Positions 14,323 through 22,309 of a DNA stretch of 32,147 nt are shown here, piece after piece. The stretch is from Natrinema gari JCM 14663 (GTDB lineage: Archaea; Halobacteriota; Halobacteria; Halobacteriales; Natrialbaceae). The stretch is taken from the NCBI RefSeq assembly GCF_000337175.1, contig NZ_AOIJ01000049.1, forward strand, positions 143,216-175,362, given 5' to 3'. The translations under genes and the position numbers were made by a program. Numbering within the stretch: the stretch's first letter is position 1; every line of letters begins with the position of its first letter. Under the pieces are notes generated by a model. That model was not told the DNA's origin and searched no databases. It saw nothing but the letters and a program-made list of their open reading frames with translations.

Positions 14323-14904
14323 GACGCTACGCTCGGAGAAGATGCTGGTAGGTGTGGTGGAGGATTTTCTATTCCGAATCAGACTGAATCCCCTGAGATA
14401 GAGATTCTCCTGTTCTTTGTGGGACTGGCTGAGCCACTAGTCCGAGTCGTTGCCTCCACGTTCACTTCACGGACACGGGAGCAGCTTGCGTCGTCTGACG
14501 ATGGACGGAATAATCTGTGTGTTCCATCCTCTCGTCTCTACTATCGCTTAGACTGCAAGTGTCTTTGTTTAGAACAGATGTCATATATTTAACAACGAGT
14601 GGGAAGACGGGTGTTTGAGAAGATACCGTTGTTATACTCTTTCAACGGAGTCAATCACTACTCATCTATTGGTACAGTAAACAGCCAAAAAAGCTAGCTA
14701 CTTGCGTAGCTAGTAAAAAACTCGATTTGACCCGGTGTTGATGGAGGTGAGATTGAGCTTGCTAATGACTACCGTGTCAACCCTTCGTCCTAAATACGGG
14801 GTCATTATTGGCTCGTACGTGTAATCCGAGGTGGTCACTCACTTCCGAGCGTGGAGCCTCGATGGTCAGTTGGGCTACGAGCGGTTCGTTGGAAGGCTTC
14901 ACAC
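14323..14904. other. AT-rich non-coding region upstream of the AAA ATPase
   Basis: About 580 bp without a convincing gene. It contains two inverted repeats. TAACAACG (14590-14597) pairs with CGTTGTTA (14627-14634). CTAGCTAC (14694-14701) pairs with GTAGCTAG (14706-14713) across loop TTGC and is followed by taaaaaa. The setting, upstream of an element-type ATPase, fits operators or replication-origin elements, but no iteron array is visible. Confidence 0.5.
14694..14713 (+). other. Perfect 8-bp inverted repeat (hairpin or operator)
   Basis: CTAGCTAC, TTGC, GTAGCTAG: an 8-bp perfect stem with a 4-nt loop. It is flanked by A-rich tracts on both sides (ccaaaaaa before, taaaaaa after). It lies about 190 bp upstream of the AAA ATPase start. 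Confidence 0.6.
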
Positions 14905-16473
14905 ATGGTGTCGAAAATGGCTAAAACCCAATCCTACGACGGACGAGATGCACAGGAAGAGAAAGCAAAGACGGTTGGGCCGATTTACGAAAGCCCACGA
15001 GGATGGCCCCGTGACCTCCCCGCGAATGTGCTTTCATTGGAGTTCTCGAATTATTCTGATGACGAACTCGGAGAGCGGTACGAATCGTCACGCAGGGAGT
15101 ACTCGACAGCTGAAATCAATCGGGCCCGAGGTCGAGGACCCGAGAGTCGTGAACAAAAGCTCGCTCGCAGGTACGAGCGTGCCAAGAAGAGTTCCAAAGG
15201 GGCGACTTCGGCAGCAACGAGCGCCGCGAACAGGTCGTCTGAAATCAATGGCTCAGACGGCGAAAGCGCTCGGAATTCAAGCGACTCTCCCGAACTGACG
15301 ACGAAGCCTTCTCTTGCGGACTACGACGTGCGAGAGGTCATCCGTGACGAGTTCGACGAAGAGGGCTGGACGGTGATGAAGCCGTTATTGGCAACCCACG
15401 CGACGTTGCTGCTTGATGACATCGAATCATCCCGAGCGATGATGGTCGAGGGCCAGTCGGGCGTGGGCAAGACGATGCTACTCAAAACGTTCGGGGGGCT
15501 CACCGAGCAGTTTTGTCGTCGTTCAGATATCACTCCTGCCTCGTTCGTGAGCGCAGGGCCTTCAAAATCGACAGGCAACTCGACTAATACAGACTTACTC
15601 CCACAACTCGAAGGCCGGACTCTCGCCGTGCGCGACGCCCAGACATTATTTGGAGGGAGCGAGCAGACGATTCAGAGCCGGTGGGGGACGATGGCACGGA
15701 TAATGGACGGTGACGGCTTCTACCGCCATACTGCGACCCACGGTAAGGCCGGGTACGATGATATCCGGTTCAATTTCATCGGTGCGACAACACCTCTTAG
15801 CCCGCGAGCGTGGAGGATGATGGGCAACGTAGGGCAGCGCCTTCTCTTCGTCGAGTGGCCCGAGGAGGAGTACGATGATGGGTGGCTGGCATCTGTGGTT
15901 GACGGAGGTGAACGGCGACCCATTGAACGTGGCCAAGATGTCGTCCAAAAATTTCTACATGACCTCTGGGAGTTCCACGGCGGCTCATCAAGCGTTACAT
16001 GGGACGACGAGCGTCCGAACGAAGTCATGGAGCTGATTGAATATCTCGCCAAAGTCGTCATCTACGCCCGCGCTTCAATCATAAATAGAGAGTCACAACG
16101 CGAGGCTCCGAAGCGAATCGGGCAGCTCCTCCACGACCTCGCCCGTGGTCACGCGCTCATCCACGGTCGCACCCATCTCGAACTCGAAGACGTCGAAGTA
16201 TGTGGACGGGTTGCCCTGAGTACCATGCCGTCGAAACGTCGGGGAATCGTCCGGGCGCTCCTCGACCCGGACCGGGACGCCCCACTCACCGCAAGCGATG
16301 TGGAGACGATTCTGGACGTGAGCCGGCCGACCGCCCGCGACCGTATTGACGACGTGGTGGCTCTCGGCTTCGGGGAAGTCGTTGAGACAACCGGACGCGG
16401 GGGGACCACGAAGGCGGTCGAGGTGAACTCGGAGTTCCGCTGGCCTGACGGAGTCCCGTTCCCCGAGTTCTAG
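14905..16473 (+). CDS. AAA-type ATPase with C-terminal winged helix
   Basis: I choose ATG 14905, which has GGAAGG 8 nt upstream. ATG 14917 and an earlier in-frame GTG at 14851 are alternatives. About 522 residues. A variable, Ser-rich N-terminal 130 residues precede the ATPase core. Walker A is EGQSGVGKTMLL. A later IGATTPLSPRAW segment resembles sensor 1, and QRLLFVEWP follows. The C-terminal 90 residues (LTASDVETILDVSRPTARDR) form a winged helix for DNA binding, ending in VPFPEF. The layout suits a replication-, partition- or maintenance-type ATPase of an integrated plasmid or virus. Exact role unknown. Confidence 0.75.
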   Translation: MVSKMAKTQSYDGRDAQEEKAKTVGPIYESPRGWPRDLPANVLSLEFSNYSDDELGERYESSRREYSTAEINRARGRGPESREQKLARRYERAKKSSKGATSAATSAANRSSEINGSDGESARNSSDSPELTTKPSLADYDVREVIRDEFDEEGWTVMKPLLATHATLLLDDIESSRAMMVEGQSGVGKTMLLKTFGGLTEQFCRRSDITPASFVSAGPSKSTGNSTNTDLLPQLEGRTLAVRDAQTLFGGSEQTIQSRWGTMARIMDGDGFYRHTATHGKAGYDDIRFNFIGATTPLSPRAWRMMGNVGQRLLFVEWPEEEYDDGWLASVVDGGERRPIERGQDVVQKFLHDLWEFHGGSSSVTWDDERPNEVMELIEYLAKVVIYARASIINRESQREAPKRIGQLLHDLARGHALIHGRTHLELEDVEVCGRVALSTMPSKRRGIVRALLDPDRDAPLTASDVETILDVSRPTARDRIDDVVALGFGEVVETTGRGGTTKAVEVNSEFRWPDGVPFPEF

Positions 16474-16801
16474 CGGCTCACGGCTCTGCATTTTCTCGCC
16501 ACCAGTCTCGTGAAGCTGAAAATATTTTCAGAGTACCCGCGCTTGACGCGCCGGAATCGTCAATCGACCAGTCTGCAACACCGAATGTAGGGGGTCAGTC
16601 GTCACAGGTACGTGTTGGTCTAGGATTCTTTCAGCTTCGCATCTACAGTGGTTGCAGTTTGGAATCGCACAACATAGACGGAAATCATTCGTGGACTGTC
16701 TCAACCGAGGGGCTTACAATCGACTACGGGAAAATCCGCTATCAAGACTATCAGATATTTGAGTGAACTACTTCTGTGCTGGTCACTTACCCAGACACAG
16801 A
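16474..16801. other. Intergenic region with a 16-bp palindrome
   Basis: No gene is supported. CTGAAAATATTTTCAG at 16516-16531 is a perfect 16-bp palindrome about 40 bp after the AAA ATPase stop. It is a plausible operator or terminator stem. No promoter can be assigned with confidence to the next gene. Confidence 0.5.
16516..16531. promoter_or_regulatory. Perfect 16-bp palindrome, candidate operator
   Basis: CTGAAAATATTTTCAG reads the same on both strands. Its A+T-rich centre in otherwise mixed sequence is typical of a dimeric winged-helix repressor site. The island encodes such a repressor at 17307-17573. The link is inference. Confidence 0.4.
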
Positions 16802-17173
16802 ATGAGTTTGGGATTGTATGAGCGGTTTGCGCGGCAGTCGTCAGTCGATTCGTGCAAGGAAGAGGGGGATGCGGTGGGAGCGTATCGCCCGATGGTTGTT
16901 GACCGTCTGCTGAGGCATCTAGAACGAATTGCCGATACTGGGGATATCGACGGGTGGCTGGATTACGTTGACCCGGAGCTCACCTACGATGAAAACAAGG
17001 CCAAGCTGAAACGGGAGGCCAGAGCCGAAGGACACGGCACACCATTCAAATGCGACAGAGAAGCGTACGTCTCGAAGATGCTGGCCAAGCAGGAGGAGTA
17101 TGAGCAGAGGATGAAAGAGGAACGAGATAGACAACGAGCCCGAGAGGAGATGTACCGTAATTCGATGCGCTAA
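16802..17173 (+). CDS. Hypothetical charged protein
   Basis: From ATG 16802 (MSLGLYERFARQSSVDS) it has 123 residues. Thirteen upstream in-frame codons from 16763 are less protein-like. The middle reads ITDTGDI-like helices and VDPELTYDENKAKLKREARA. The C-terminal 40 residues (KQEEYEQRMKEERDRQRARE) are a highly charged helix, probably coiled coil or nucleic-acid binding. It resembles small plasmid- or virus-borne haloarchaeal proteins in composition only. Function unknown. Confidence 0.55.
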   Translation: MSLGLYERFARQSSVDSCKEEGDAVGAYRPMVVDRLLRHLERIADTGDIDGWLDYVDPELTYDENKAKLKREARAEGHGTPFKCDREAYVSKMLAKQEEYEQRMKEERDRQRAREEMYRNSMR

Positions 17174-17306
17174 GTCGCCTATTGCAGCAACCGAAGACAC
17201 TAGCGTCTCTGCGGTTCCTCAATCGTTCCGATATATCCCTCGGGGCGCTCTGTTCCTCTCGCTTCTCGTGCGAGTCTCTTCGGTCTACGGTGAGAGACAG
17301 CGTTTG

Positions 17307-17573
17307 TTAGTCCGGTTTGTCGAGTGTGAAGTCATCAGCATCAGCTTCGCCCGCAAGAAATCGCTCTCCAAGGTCAGTGAGACGATAGTTTGAGGCGTCA
17401 GCCCGTTGTAGCAGTCCCGCATCTGTTAGCTTCCGACACCGCCGAGATATGTACTCCTGCGTGTAATCGATATTCGCGGCAATAACGCTGGGAGATGCGA
17501 TTATGTCCTTCTCATGTAGAAACTCCAGTACTCGTTCGTCTGCCTGCGTCATCCAGTCAACCCGTGGTCGCAT
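17307..17573 (-). CDS. PhiH1 repressor-like winged-helix protein
   Basis: 88 residues from ATG 17573. An AT-rich box (gggtttaact, 17591-17600) lies about 25 nt upstream. It is a single winged-helix domain: DERVLEFLHEKDIIASPSVI, then YTQEYISRRCRKLTDAGLL, then the wing YRLTDLGERFLAGE. I associate it with the PhiH1-repressor-like family of haloarchaeal viruses and integrated elements. It probably represses its own and the divergent promoter, whose intergenic space holds nested inverted repeats. Confidence 0.82.
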   Translation of the reverse strand: MRPRVDWMTQADERVLEFLHEKDIIASPSVIAANIDYTQEYISRRCRKLTDAGLLQRADASNYRLTDLGERFLAGEADADDFTLDKPD

Positions 17574-17620
17574 TTAGTGACTAAAATACAGGGTTTAACT
17601 GCTTCAGAGGGCGTCAAGAC

Positions 17621-17676
17621 GTGGCTATCAGCATTAGAATTTAGTTCTATAGCCACAATTTCTTGTGGTTAATGCT
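17621..17676. promoter_or_regulatory. Nested inverted repeats in the repressor/HhH intergenic region
   Basis: Three interleaved perfect inverted repeats lie in 56 bp. GTGGCTAT (17621-17628) pairs with ATAGCCAC (17649-17656). AGCATTA (17630-17636) pairs with TAATGCT (17670-17676). CCACAA (17653-17658) pairs with TTGTGG (17663-17668) over a TTTC loop. They sit between the divergent starts at 17573 and 17705, where an autoregulatory operator is expected. Confidence 0.6.
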
Positions 17677-17704
17677 AAGTTGGTGGGGATGTTCCCTCGA
17701 GATA

Positions 17705-18241
17705 ATGGACTTGGGTCGGCACGTACTCGAACAGCAGGAGTCTCGGTATGCCGAAGAGGAAGACCTGTATGAGGAAGAGGTCGCCCGGCTCGAATCGTTA
17801 CCAACCGCTTTCGAGGAGGGTGAATGGTCGCGGGAGGATTTGGAGTGGATAATCGAGTGGAAGGTCGGCGTCTTCACGAAACCGACGCTGAAGCACCTCC
17901 GCAAGAATGGCGATGAAGAGATTCAAGCGCGAATCGAGGAAGCAGTCCACGAGTCGAGTATCCGGCCGAAGGTCGAGGCTCTCACCTCGTTGAATGGTAT
18001 CGGTGTTCCGGTCGCCTCAGCGATTCTCCTATTCATCAACCCGAATCGGTTCACAGTGATTGATGAGCGTGCATGGAACGTGCTACAAGAGACGGGATAC
18101 CTCTCACAGGACCTTTCAGATGACCCGACGGTTGAGGAGTACCTACTGTACCTCGGTGCTTGCTGGGCGCTTGCAAATGAGTTCGACGTGAGTCTCCGAA
18201 CGCTCGATATGGCCCTGTGGGCGCTCGACATTAACAATTGA
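17705..18241 (+). CDS. Helix-hairpin-helix (DNA-glycosylase-fold-like) protein
   Basis: From ATG 17705 (MDLGRHVLEQQESRYAEE) it has 178 residues. An earlier in-frame ATG at 17663 falls inside the inverted repeats, so I reject it. The segment ALTSLNGIGVPVASAILLF (about 100-118) is a helix-hairpin-helix motif of the type LxxLxGIGxxxAxAIL. It is followed by NPNRFTVIDERAWNVLQ, in the place where glycosylases of the EndoIII fold carry a catalytic Asp. No iron-sulphur cysteines are present. It may recognise or process DNA bases. Haloarchaeal homologues are usually unannotated. Confidence 0.68.
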   Translation: MDLGRHVLEQQESRYAEEEDLYEEEVARLESLPTAFEEGEWSREDLEWIIEWKVGVFTKPTLKHLRKNGDEEIQARIEEAVHESSIRPKVEALTSLNGIGVPVASAILLFINPNRFTVIDERAWNVLQETGYLSQDLSDDPTVEEYLLYLGACWALANEFDVSLRTLDMALWALDINN

Positions 18242-18284
18242 CTGTCACCACCGACTAAATACCGAAAACAGCAATTTACAACGC

Positions 18285-18731
18285 ATGGACGACCCCGAAC
18301 GGCCCGGCCCCGACGCTGATGCCGCTGAGATAGCGGAGTGGATGGAGAAGGATTTCGGGCGGGCCGTTGCCGAGGGGATAGCAAACGCTGGTGACGAAGA
18401 CGACCCCGACGATGAGCACGAGGTCGTAGAGGTCGAGATACTCAATTACGAGCGGGGCGAGGTGGTCGGGACGATAGACACGGACGGAAACCTCGATACG
18501 GAGAGCGAGGCATTACGCGAGGTCTCGCAGGAGTATATTGACGAGGGCATCCCCGTACTTGTCCCCACGACCTACGAGAACGAGGACGGTGAAACGGTTC
18601 ACGCCGACGCTGAGGTGATGGTCGAACCGGGAACCACAGGATTCGTGCGGGCATTCGTTGACGAGCTCCCGAGTCCGTTCGACTGTGACACAGATGTTCT
18701 CCGTGAACTGCCCGTGTTTGAACCCGAGTGA
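18285..18731 (+). CDS. Acidic hypothetical protein
   Basis: 148 residues from ATG 18285. The promoter box gactaaataccg (about 18253-18264) is centred about 27 nt upstream, consistent with leaderless expression. The protein is strongly acidic (GDEDDPDDEHEVVEVEIL) with a beta-rich C-terminal half (GIPVLVPTTYENEDGETVHA). It has no known motif. It is in the same orientation as the HhH gene (43 bp before) and the PLD-like gene (41 bp after), so it could belong to the same cluster. Confidence 0.65.
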   Translation: MDDPERPGPDADAAEIAEWMEKDFGRAVAEGIANAGDEDDPDDEHEVVEVEILNYERGEVVGTIDTDGNLDTESEALREVSQEYIDEGIPVLVPTTYENEDGETVHADAEVMVEPGTTGFVRAFVDELPSPFDCDTDVLRELPVFEPE

Positions 18732-18772
18732 CCCCTATATCGTTTTGCCAGCTTGCGGTCAATTCTCCGGGT

Positions 18773-19894
18773 ATGACCGAACTCGTATACCATAACCCTG
18801 CGGACCGAACCGGAATATCACCGTTCGATAGGGCCATCCGTGAGATTACGGACGACGAGGAGGTGCTAATCGCCTGTCCGTACATCTCTCCTGACTACCT
18901 CCAAGAAATTACCGAACAAACGAACGAATGGTTCCTCCTGACCGACGTAGGAGAGTGGTTGAGCATCCACGGACAGACGAACCGCGAGGCGATTCAGGAG
19001 TTCCTCATCGAACACCAAGACCACGTCAGGCACGTTACGAACCTACACGCGAAGGTCGTCGTTGGTGGCGACCGGGTGTTGATAGGGTCAGCGAACTTCA
19101 CGAAGAAAGGACTCACCGGACGAACGGAGATGTCCGTACTCCTCGATGAACAGGATACCATCGATGAACTCACCGAGTGGTTCGAGACGTTATGGTCGAT
19201 ATACGACCCACCGGAGGTTGACCGGGTCGAAGAGTACATAGAATCCGCATCCACAACACCGAGTCCTGCGCAGAATCAATCGAGTATTTCTTTTTCATCA
19301 GGTGAATCGCCGGGCACAGCGTCCCTATCTGAATCGAAAAGGGACACCGAAGTCGTGGACGTAGAACACGAGGAGAGTCATGCAGAACTCGTCCAGAGGG
19401 TCAGTAAAGCACCCAGTCCCGAATGGATATATTCGTATTTCAAATTGGTCGATGGGGTGCTATCCGAGACGGGACTCACGAACGATGACCCTCGGTTACT
19501 CATGTCCATCCCGCAGGCTGGGACGCTCCCTGTGACAGTGAATAACCGGTACGTGCTCGTTGCGTTTCGAGGTGAGCCGTCCAGAACCGAGTTCATCCTA
19601 CCATCGACGGAGAAATCTGAACCGTACATCGAACAGGCGGATTACACCGGACGGTTCGACTCAATATACGACGAAGATGAATCCGATAGGCCGTGGTTCG
19701 TGGGATTCGATGGGATTCCTAATCGGATAGTTGACGAGGAGTTCCGGGAGGTGTGGATGAGCGCCGTGAATAAGGAGATGGAACGAGCAGAGAAGGCCCC
19801 ACAGAGACGGTATCACGACCCTGTGGTATACCGTGTAGCACGAGACCGCAAGTACCATGAGAAGGTAATCCGTGAAGCGTTCGAACAGGATTGA
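18773..19894 (+). CDS. Phospholipase-D-superfamily nuclease-like protein
   Basis: I choose ATG 18773 (MTELVYHNPADRTG), giving 373 residues. The upstream in-frame ATG at 18728 overlaps the previous stop and would remove the CCTATATCG promoter at 18734-18742. One HKD motif is present: NLHAKVVVGGDRVLIGSANF, with His 92, Lys 94, Asp 100, Ser 106 and Asn 108. Such single-motif proteins usually form the active site as dimers, as in PLD-type nucleases. The C-terminal half (about 190-373) contains PEWIYSYFKLVDGVL and is unrecognised. It may be an effector nuclease working with the HhH protein upstream; that pairing is inference. Confidence 0.75.
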   Translation: MTELVYHNPADRTGISPFDRAIREITDDEEVLIACPYISPDYLQEITEQTNEWFLLTDVGEWLSIHGQTNREAIQEFLIEHQDHVRHVTNLHAKVVVGGDRVLIGSANFTKKGLTGRTEMSVLLDEQDTIDELTEWFETLWSIYDPPEVDRVEEYIESASTTPSPAQNQSSISFSSGESPGTASLSESKRDTEVVDVEHEESHAELVQRVSKAPSPEWIYSYFKLVDGVLSETGLTNDDPRLLMSIPQAGTLPVTVNNRYVLVAFRGEPSRTEFILPSTEKSEPYIEQADYTGRFDSIYDEDESDRPWFVGFDGIPNRIVDEEFREVWMSAVNKEMERAEKAPQRRYHDPVVYRVARDRKYHEKVIREAFEQD

Positions 19895-20092
19895 AGAACG
19901 GTCAGGCGGCTTCGAGGCACGCCCGACGCCGTCTCTCTTCAGTTATTCAGAAGCCGGATGAATAGTGCGTCCGAGACTTCAGTCACGCTGCGACGGACCA
20001 GCTATTCCGGAATGTGAGCACCTCATAATCGGAAGTTCCGCATTTTTAGAGCGATACTGTTTCTGTGACTAGTTCTGCCAGCTTCGAGGCGG

Positions 20093-20872
20093 TTACAAGC
20101 CAAGGTCATCTGCTATTTCCCACTCACCATCGGTGTAGGTTTCAGGCGAGTCATAGCCAGCAGCTTGCCAGAGACTACTCAGAGGCTTTGCCAACGCATT
20201 ACGTAATTCAACTGGGTCAATTGCGGACTCGACTTCTATCCCAAATGGTGCGACAGTATCCGTTTCAAATGCTGTTGTCCCGAACATGGGCATACCATCG
20301 CCCCGGTAGATGAATTGGACTCCTGAAACACCCCACAGAGTGAACGTAATTGAATATGGACCTTCGATATCAGCGTTATCGATTACGTTCATCATCCGTG
20401 CAGTCCGTTCTACCAGAATCCCCTCTAGGGTCGAAGCTCCGATATGGGGTCCATCAACTTGACCGTGCTCACCCGATGCAACGATATCGAGGGTTGCAGC
20501 TTCGACAATCCCCACATTGGCAATATGGGTATACCGTCGGACAACGTCGTCCTCGTTCGTTGTCGTGGCTACACCGGGTCCACTGGCGGTGTGTTTTACC
20601 GTATCTCCCCGCCCTCTACCGCCACTGTATGGATTCGATAGAACCGGGATAGAATTGTACGCCTCGTCAATCTCGTTCAGCCGGTACTCTGAACCAGATT
20701 CGAATGCATCTAAGTCGACGATGTGGACCGCGAGACCTGACTCCCCTTCAGCATTGTACGGGCCGCCATCTTCGCGTATTGCTCGGACCCGCTTTTCATG
20801 ATATTTTTCCGCAATAGTGTGTTTGTCCTGTTGAGTGTCTCGCGCGGTCAGGATATCCTCTCGAAGAGTCAT
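20093..20872 (-). CDS. Unrecognised protein, weakly like C-terminal part of AlbA_2-type proteins
   Basis: 259 residues from ATG 20872, with a box cggtagtaag (20891-20900) about 25 nt upstream. The N-terminus is a charged helix (TARDTQQDKHTIAEKYHEKR). The segment ITFTLWGVSGVQFIYRGDG and the end LSSLWQAAGYDSPETYTDGE recall the region after AlbA_2 DNA-binding domains, but the AlbA_2 domain itself is absent. It could be a truncated member or a stand-alone version. No catalytic residues can be named. Confidence 0.55.
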   Translation of the reverse strand: MTLREDILTARDTQQDKHTIAEKYHEKRVRAIREDGGPYNAEGESGLAVHIVDLDAFESGSEYRLNEIDEAYNSIPVLSNPYSGGRGRGDTVKHTASGPGVATTTNEDDVVRRYTHIANVGIVEAATLDIVASGEHGQVDGPHIGASTLEGILVERTARMMNVIDNADIEGPYSITFTLWGVSGVQFIYRGDGMPMFGTTAFETDTVAPFGIEVESAIDPVELRNALAKPLSSLWQAAGYDSPETYTDGEWEIADDLGL

Positions 20873-20968
20873 GCCGGAAGAAACGAATACCGGTAGTAAG
20901 AGTGTTTGGTGGGCGTTGGAACTGGTGTTTCTGAGTACTCTCTGAAGATTCGACTCCGGTAGATGAGA

Positions 20969-21508
20969 TTATTCGTCGGTACCAGATGGCATTTTGTAGT
21001 AAGCCTCTGCTTCTTTTCTGACTGCATATAAGCGGAGGACAAAGGCGATAACGAACCCGCCTACGAGAATGATGGGGAACGAGACATAGGTGTGGTAGAG
21101 TAGAACGATAGATAGGAACAGGTACAGTGCCCCGTATTCCAATGTCGTTTCCTGAATTAGCGACCAGATTCGCTTTGTCTGGATTAATGTCTTAGACATG
21201 AATGAGACGAGCAGGAATGAGAACGCTATGCCGAACACGTCCAGAACCGCTCCAATTCCTTCTGGTTGATTCGATGAAGACACAATCACCGCAACGCCAG
21301 CAAAGGTGATACTCGCAATCGCTAAGGCACGGCCACGTTGTTGAGTGGCGCGACTCGTCATCTTGTCTCGTTCGTCGCTATCCTGAATCGTACTCAGGTG
21401 ATGACTCGGATTCAAATAGACCAAGACAAGGATTTCTACAACAAAGAAGAGAAGCATTGCCCACCGTACCGCGAAATCTGCGATAGTGGATAAATCTGGA
21501 AACTGCAT
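20969..21508 (-). CDS. Four-TM membrane protein, last gene of zinc-ribbon operon
   Basis: 179 residues. Hydrophobic segments lie at about 13-31 (AVRWAMLLFFVVEILVLVYL), 60-78 (ALAIASITFAGVAVIVSSS), 85-106 and 120-160 (YLFLSIVLLYHTYVSF). A charged loop (HLSTIQDSDERDKMTSRATQ) separates the first two. Its ATG is 6 bp after the stop of the second zinc-ribbon gene, so the three genes 21925 to 20969 form one operon. The small ribbons may dock on this membrane partner. Family not recognised. Confidence 0.7.
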   Translation of the reverse strand: MQFPDLSTIADFAVRWAMLLFFVVEILVLVYLNPSHHLSTIQDSDERDKMTSRATQQRGRALAIASITFAGVAVIVSSSNQPEGIGAVLDVFGIAFSFLLVSFMSKTLIQTKRIWSLIQETTLEYGALYLFLSIVLLYHTYVSFPIILVGGFVIAFVLRLYAVRKEAEAYYKMPSGTDE

Positions 21509-21514
21509 TTTGAG

Positions 21515-21724
21515 TTAGAATTTGTGCCCACATTCCCGACAGTGCGGGGCGTTACGCTGATTGAGTTCACTACAACTCGGACATTCTATCGGTTCTGCGG
21601 CTACGAGTTGTACCCATCCTCTTTCTCCACACGCAGGACACTCTGTGGCATCCTCTGGGAGGGGGTCCTCGTATCGGTCACAATCTTCGTTGCCACAGTA
21701 TTCAGTGAACGATTCAGGAGGCAT
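21515..21724 (-). CDS. Double zinc-ribbon protein (second paralogue)
   Basis: 69 residues. Cysteines are arranged as CGNEDCDRY, CPACGERG, CPSCSEL and CRECGHKF, that is, two zinc ribbons. It is homologous to the neighbouring 21734-21925 protein, with the shared core AEPIECP(S/N)C followed by N(Q/E)RNA, so the pair arose by tandem duplication. The start ATG 21724 is 9 bp after the neighbour's stop. Role as adaptor or nucleic-acid-binding module is inferred. Confidence 0.78.
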   Translation of the reverse strand: MPPESFTEYCGNEDCDRYEDPLPEDATECPACGERGWVQLVAAEPIECPSCSELNQRNAPHCRECGHKF

Positions 21725-21733
21725 AGATGCTGA

Positions 21734-21925
21734 TTAAAACGTATGCTGGCAGTTCCAGCAGCCGGTTGCATTCCGCTCGTTAAATTCGTTGCAATTTGGA
21801 CATTCAATCGGCTCAGCCTGAGTAGTAAAAACGCGATTCCCTGGCCCACATTCGGGACAGTAAACTTCTCCCCGCGGAATCGGCTTCTCATGACGAGAAC
21901 AGTCAGGATTAGCGCAATATTGCAT
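21734..21925 (-). CDS. Double zinc-ribbon protein (first paralogue)
   Basis: I choose ATG 21925 (MQYCANPDCSRHEKPIPRG), giving 63 residues. The frame is open to 22021 but that part lacks ribbon sequence. The palindromic promoter element AGAATATTCT (21950-21959) is centred about 29 nt upstream of the chosen start. Cysteine pairs are CANPDC, CPECG, CPNCNEF and CWNCQ. It is the first gene of the zinc-ribbon/zinc-ribbon/membrane operon and lies just inside the right island boundary. Confidence 0.75.
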   Translation of the reverse strand: MQYCANPDCSRHEKPIPRGEVYCPECGPGNRVFTTQAEPIECPNCNEFNERNATGCWNCQHTF

Positions 21926-21949
21926 GCAGAACAGTACACTTCCACTGTC

Positions 21950-21959
21950 AGAATATTCT
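21950..21959 (-). promoter_or_regulatory. Palindromic AT-rich promoter element of the zinc-ribbon operon
   Basis: AGAATATTCT is a perfect 10-bp palindrome centred about 29 nt before the ATG at 21925. That is TATA-box distance for a near-leaderless haloarchaeal transcript. Palindromy may allow a dimeric regulator to overlap the box. Confidence 0.45.
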
Positions 21960-22039
21960 AACGATTGCTCGTCGTAGAGAATACCTCTAAGCCTGTGGAT
22001 TTGAGGAATGCACAGGAACATCGGTCGCCACGCCGAGTG

Positions 22040-22181
22040 GGGCCTATGTGACGCCTCAGAGTGTACTCTATTCGCCTTTTGATTACGACTGTCCTCTCTC
22101 AGAGGGTAGCAGACGCGATTCTCTGACGTTCGTACACTTTTCCTCGCAAATGTATGGATAGAAAGTCGGCCTCGGCACTCA
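22040..22181 (+). repeat. Right copy of the island-flanking direct repeat
   Basis: It is homologous to 2604-2741. The longest exact block is AGCAGACGCGATTCTCTGA at 22108-22126. It ends with a potential MDRKSASALIG start of a small frame (ATG 22154), matching MARKLASAL in the left copy. The hairpin of the left copy is degenerate here. GC-rich core sequence resumes immediately afterwards. Confidence 0.75.
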
Positions 22182-22309
22182 TAGGGCTCGTCAGCACCGG
22201 ATGCCGAGTCCGGTTCGGAGCGGGTGCATCGTCATCGGCCACGCGATTCTACTGTCGTCGTTCCAAAGACGGTTTGGGTTCGCTCGAGCGATCGCTGCCG
22301 ACTGCAGAC

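Larger units (their letters stand above)
2604..22181. mobile_element. Genomic island bounded by imperfect direct repeats, with integrase
   Basis: The interval is bounded by two related segments of about 140 bp in the same orientation (2604-2741 and 22040-22181). It contains a tyrosine integrase (12287-13219), an AAA ATPase, a PhiH1-like repressor and many nuclease-type genes. By eye its base composition is more AT-rich than either flank. Outside it the genes are housekeeping-like. The integrase lies mid-island rather than at an end, so the interval may be several elements accreted at one site rather than a single unit. No tRNA is seen at either edge. Confidence 0.65.
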
